Below are positions 14,986-15,640 of a stretch of DNA of 15,640 nt, piece after piece. How positions within the stretch are numbered: the first letter of the stretch is position 1; every line of letters begins with the position of its first letter. The translations under genes were made by a program, and so were the position numbers. The notes below the pieces were generated by a model. That model had not been told where the DNA came from. It did not search any database and saw only the letters and a program-made list of their open reading frames with translations. Source of the DNA: HyVt-337 sp964428895 (GTDB taxonomy: Bacteria; Planctomycetota; Phycisphaerae; SM23-33); the NCBI GenBank assembly GCA_964428895.1, contig CAYRZU010000075.1, positions 1 through 15,640 of the forward strand, in the 5' to 3' direction.

Positions 14986-15640
14986 TCAGTCGCCGACCAC
15001 GCGAGATACGTCGGCGCCGACGGCGTTGAGTTTGGCTTCGATGTGCTCATAGCCGCGATCGATGTGGTAGACGCGGCGAATGATGGTTTCGCCGTGGGCG
15101 ACCAGGCCCGCCAGCACCAGCGCCGCCGAGGCCCGCAGATCACTGGCCATCACCGGTGCGCCGATGAGCTTCTTGACGCCGGTGACGATCGCGGTGGGCC
15201 CTTCCTTGCGGATGTCGGCCCCCATACGCAGCAGTTCCGCCACGTGCATGAAACGGTCGGGGAAGATCTTCTCGGTGACGGCGCTGTTGCCGTCGGCCAG
15301 GCCCAGCAGCGTCATCAGTTGGGCTTGCAGGTCGGTGGGAAAGCCCGGGTAGGGCTGCGTGGTCACGTCGGCCGGGTGGAGTCTGCGGGCCGAGGCGACT
15401 ACCACATCCGGACCGTCGGGGTCGACGTGGACGCCGATTTGGCGCAGCTTGTCGACCACGGCCATCAGGTGGTCAAGGCGACAGTTCTTGAGTGTGACCT
15501 CCCCGTTGGTGATGGCGGCCGCCATCATGAAGGTGCCTGCTTCAATCCGGTCGGGCACCACGGTGTGGTCCGTGCCGTGGAGGACGTCGACGCCCTCGAT
15601 CGTCATCCGCGGGGCGCCGGCCCCGGTGATCTTGGCGCCC
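14986..15640 (-). CDS. murA: UDP-N-acetylglucosamine 1-carboxyvinyltransferase MurA (5' partial)
   Basis: The C-terminal half of MurA, which transfers enolpyruvate from PEP to UDP-GlcNAc in the first committed step of peptidoglycan synthesis. The frame is open to the right edge, so the start and the loop with the catalytic cysteine (or aspartate in some bacteria) are outside. Visible motifs are KITGAGAPRMTIEGV at the edge, VVPDRIEAGTFM, PYPGFPTDLQAQ with the conserved active-site aspartate, FPDRFMHVAELLRMGADI, ASDLRASAALVLAGL and YHIDRGYEHIEAKLNAVGADVSRV with the conserved arginine. About 218 residues are seen, ending as MurA normally does. It is followed on the same strand by a small zinc-ribbon gene. 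Confidence 0.96.
   Translation of the reverse strand, partial: GAKITGAGAPRMTIEGVDVLHGTDHTVVPDRIEAGTFMMAAAITNGEVTLKNCRLDHLMAVVDKLRQIGVHVDPDGPDVVVASARRLHPADVTTQPYPGFPTDLQAQLMTLLGLADGNSAVTEKIFPDRFMHVAELLRMGADIRKEGPTAIVTGVKKLIGAPVMASDLRASAALVLAGLVAHGETIIRRVYHIDRGYEHIEAKLNAVGADVSRVVGD

Noticed and set aside
1..15640. CRISPR array, tRNA, insertion sequence or phage genes
   Set aside because: I looked through all intergenic gaps, the longest being 276 bases, and saw no repeated spacers, cloverleaf, transposase or integrase.

Overview
The window is GC-rich bacterial chromosome, densely packed with genes, and carries no tRNA, rRNA, CRISPR array, insertion sequence or phage gene that I can see. Several features fit a planctomycete, perhaps of the Phycisphaerae type: a tiny zinc-ribbon protein of the 'VPD...G..VKC..CGRQF' style common in that phylum, a uroporphyrinogen-decarboxylase-superfamily protein of the kind often multiplied there, a lipoprotein beta-propeller, and an intergenic CATGCCCAC/GTGGGCATG palindrome. 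This placement is inference from recall of family flavour, not a database result.

Left part (1-4193). A URO-D-superfamily gene entering from the left edge (+) converges on purH (-), and a strong hairpin and a second palindrome lie between them. purH appears to be the last gene of a leftward unit made of a 91-residue protein of unknown function, a PQQ-type beta-propeller lipoprotein and purH, with a candidate promoter near 4248-4276.

Middle (4340-7500). Two leftward genes look like a signalling pair: a NarL/LuxR-type response regulator, followed by a membrane protein carrying both a GGDEF (c-di-GMP synthesis) and an HD-GYP (c-di-GMP breakdown) domain, with catalytic motifs and the inhibitory I-site intact. 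The 276-base divergent region before the regulator holds a cluster of small dyads and a repeated AAGGGAAAT motif. It also holds a hairpin that can cover the ribosome-binding site of the gene on the other side.

Right part (7501-15640). Six rightward genes follow: a HAD-superfamily phosphatase or phosphomutase, murJ (lipid II flippase), nadA (quinolinate synthase), an ElyC/YdcF-like DUF218 membrane protein, a GltS-type sodium/glutamate symporter and a thioredoxin reductase. The first four are tightly spaced and could be one transcript. The reductase converges on a leftward pair, murA (its 5' part lies beyond the right edge) followed by the small zinc-ribbon gene. murJ, murA and the ElyC-like gene make peptidoglycan and envelope supply a theme of this part, and the other genes are general housekeeping.

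I found no convincing new multi-gene system. The points most worth a second look are the c-di-GMP pair and its upstream dyads, the alternative hairpins over the HAD-gene ribosome-binding site, a lysine-to-valine change at a conserved position of the PurH cyclohydrolase domain, the conserved-looking small gene heading the purH operon, and the zinc-ribbon gene behind murA.
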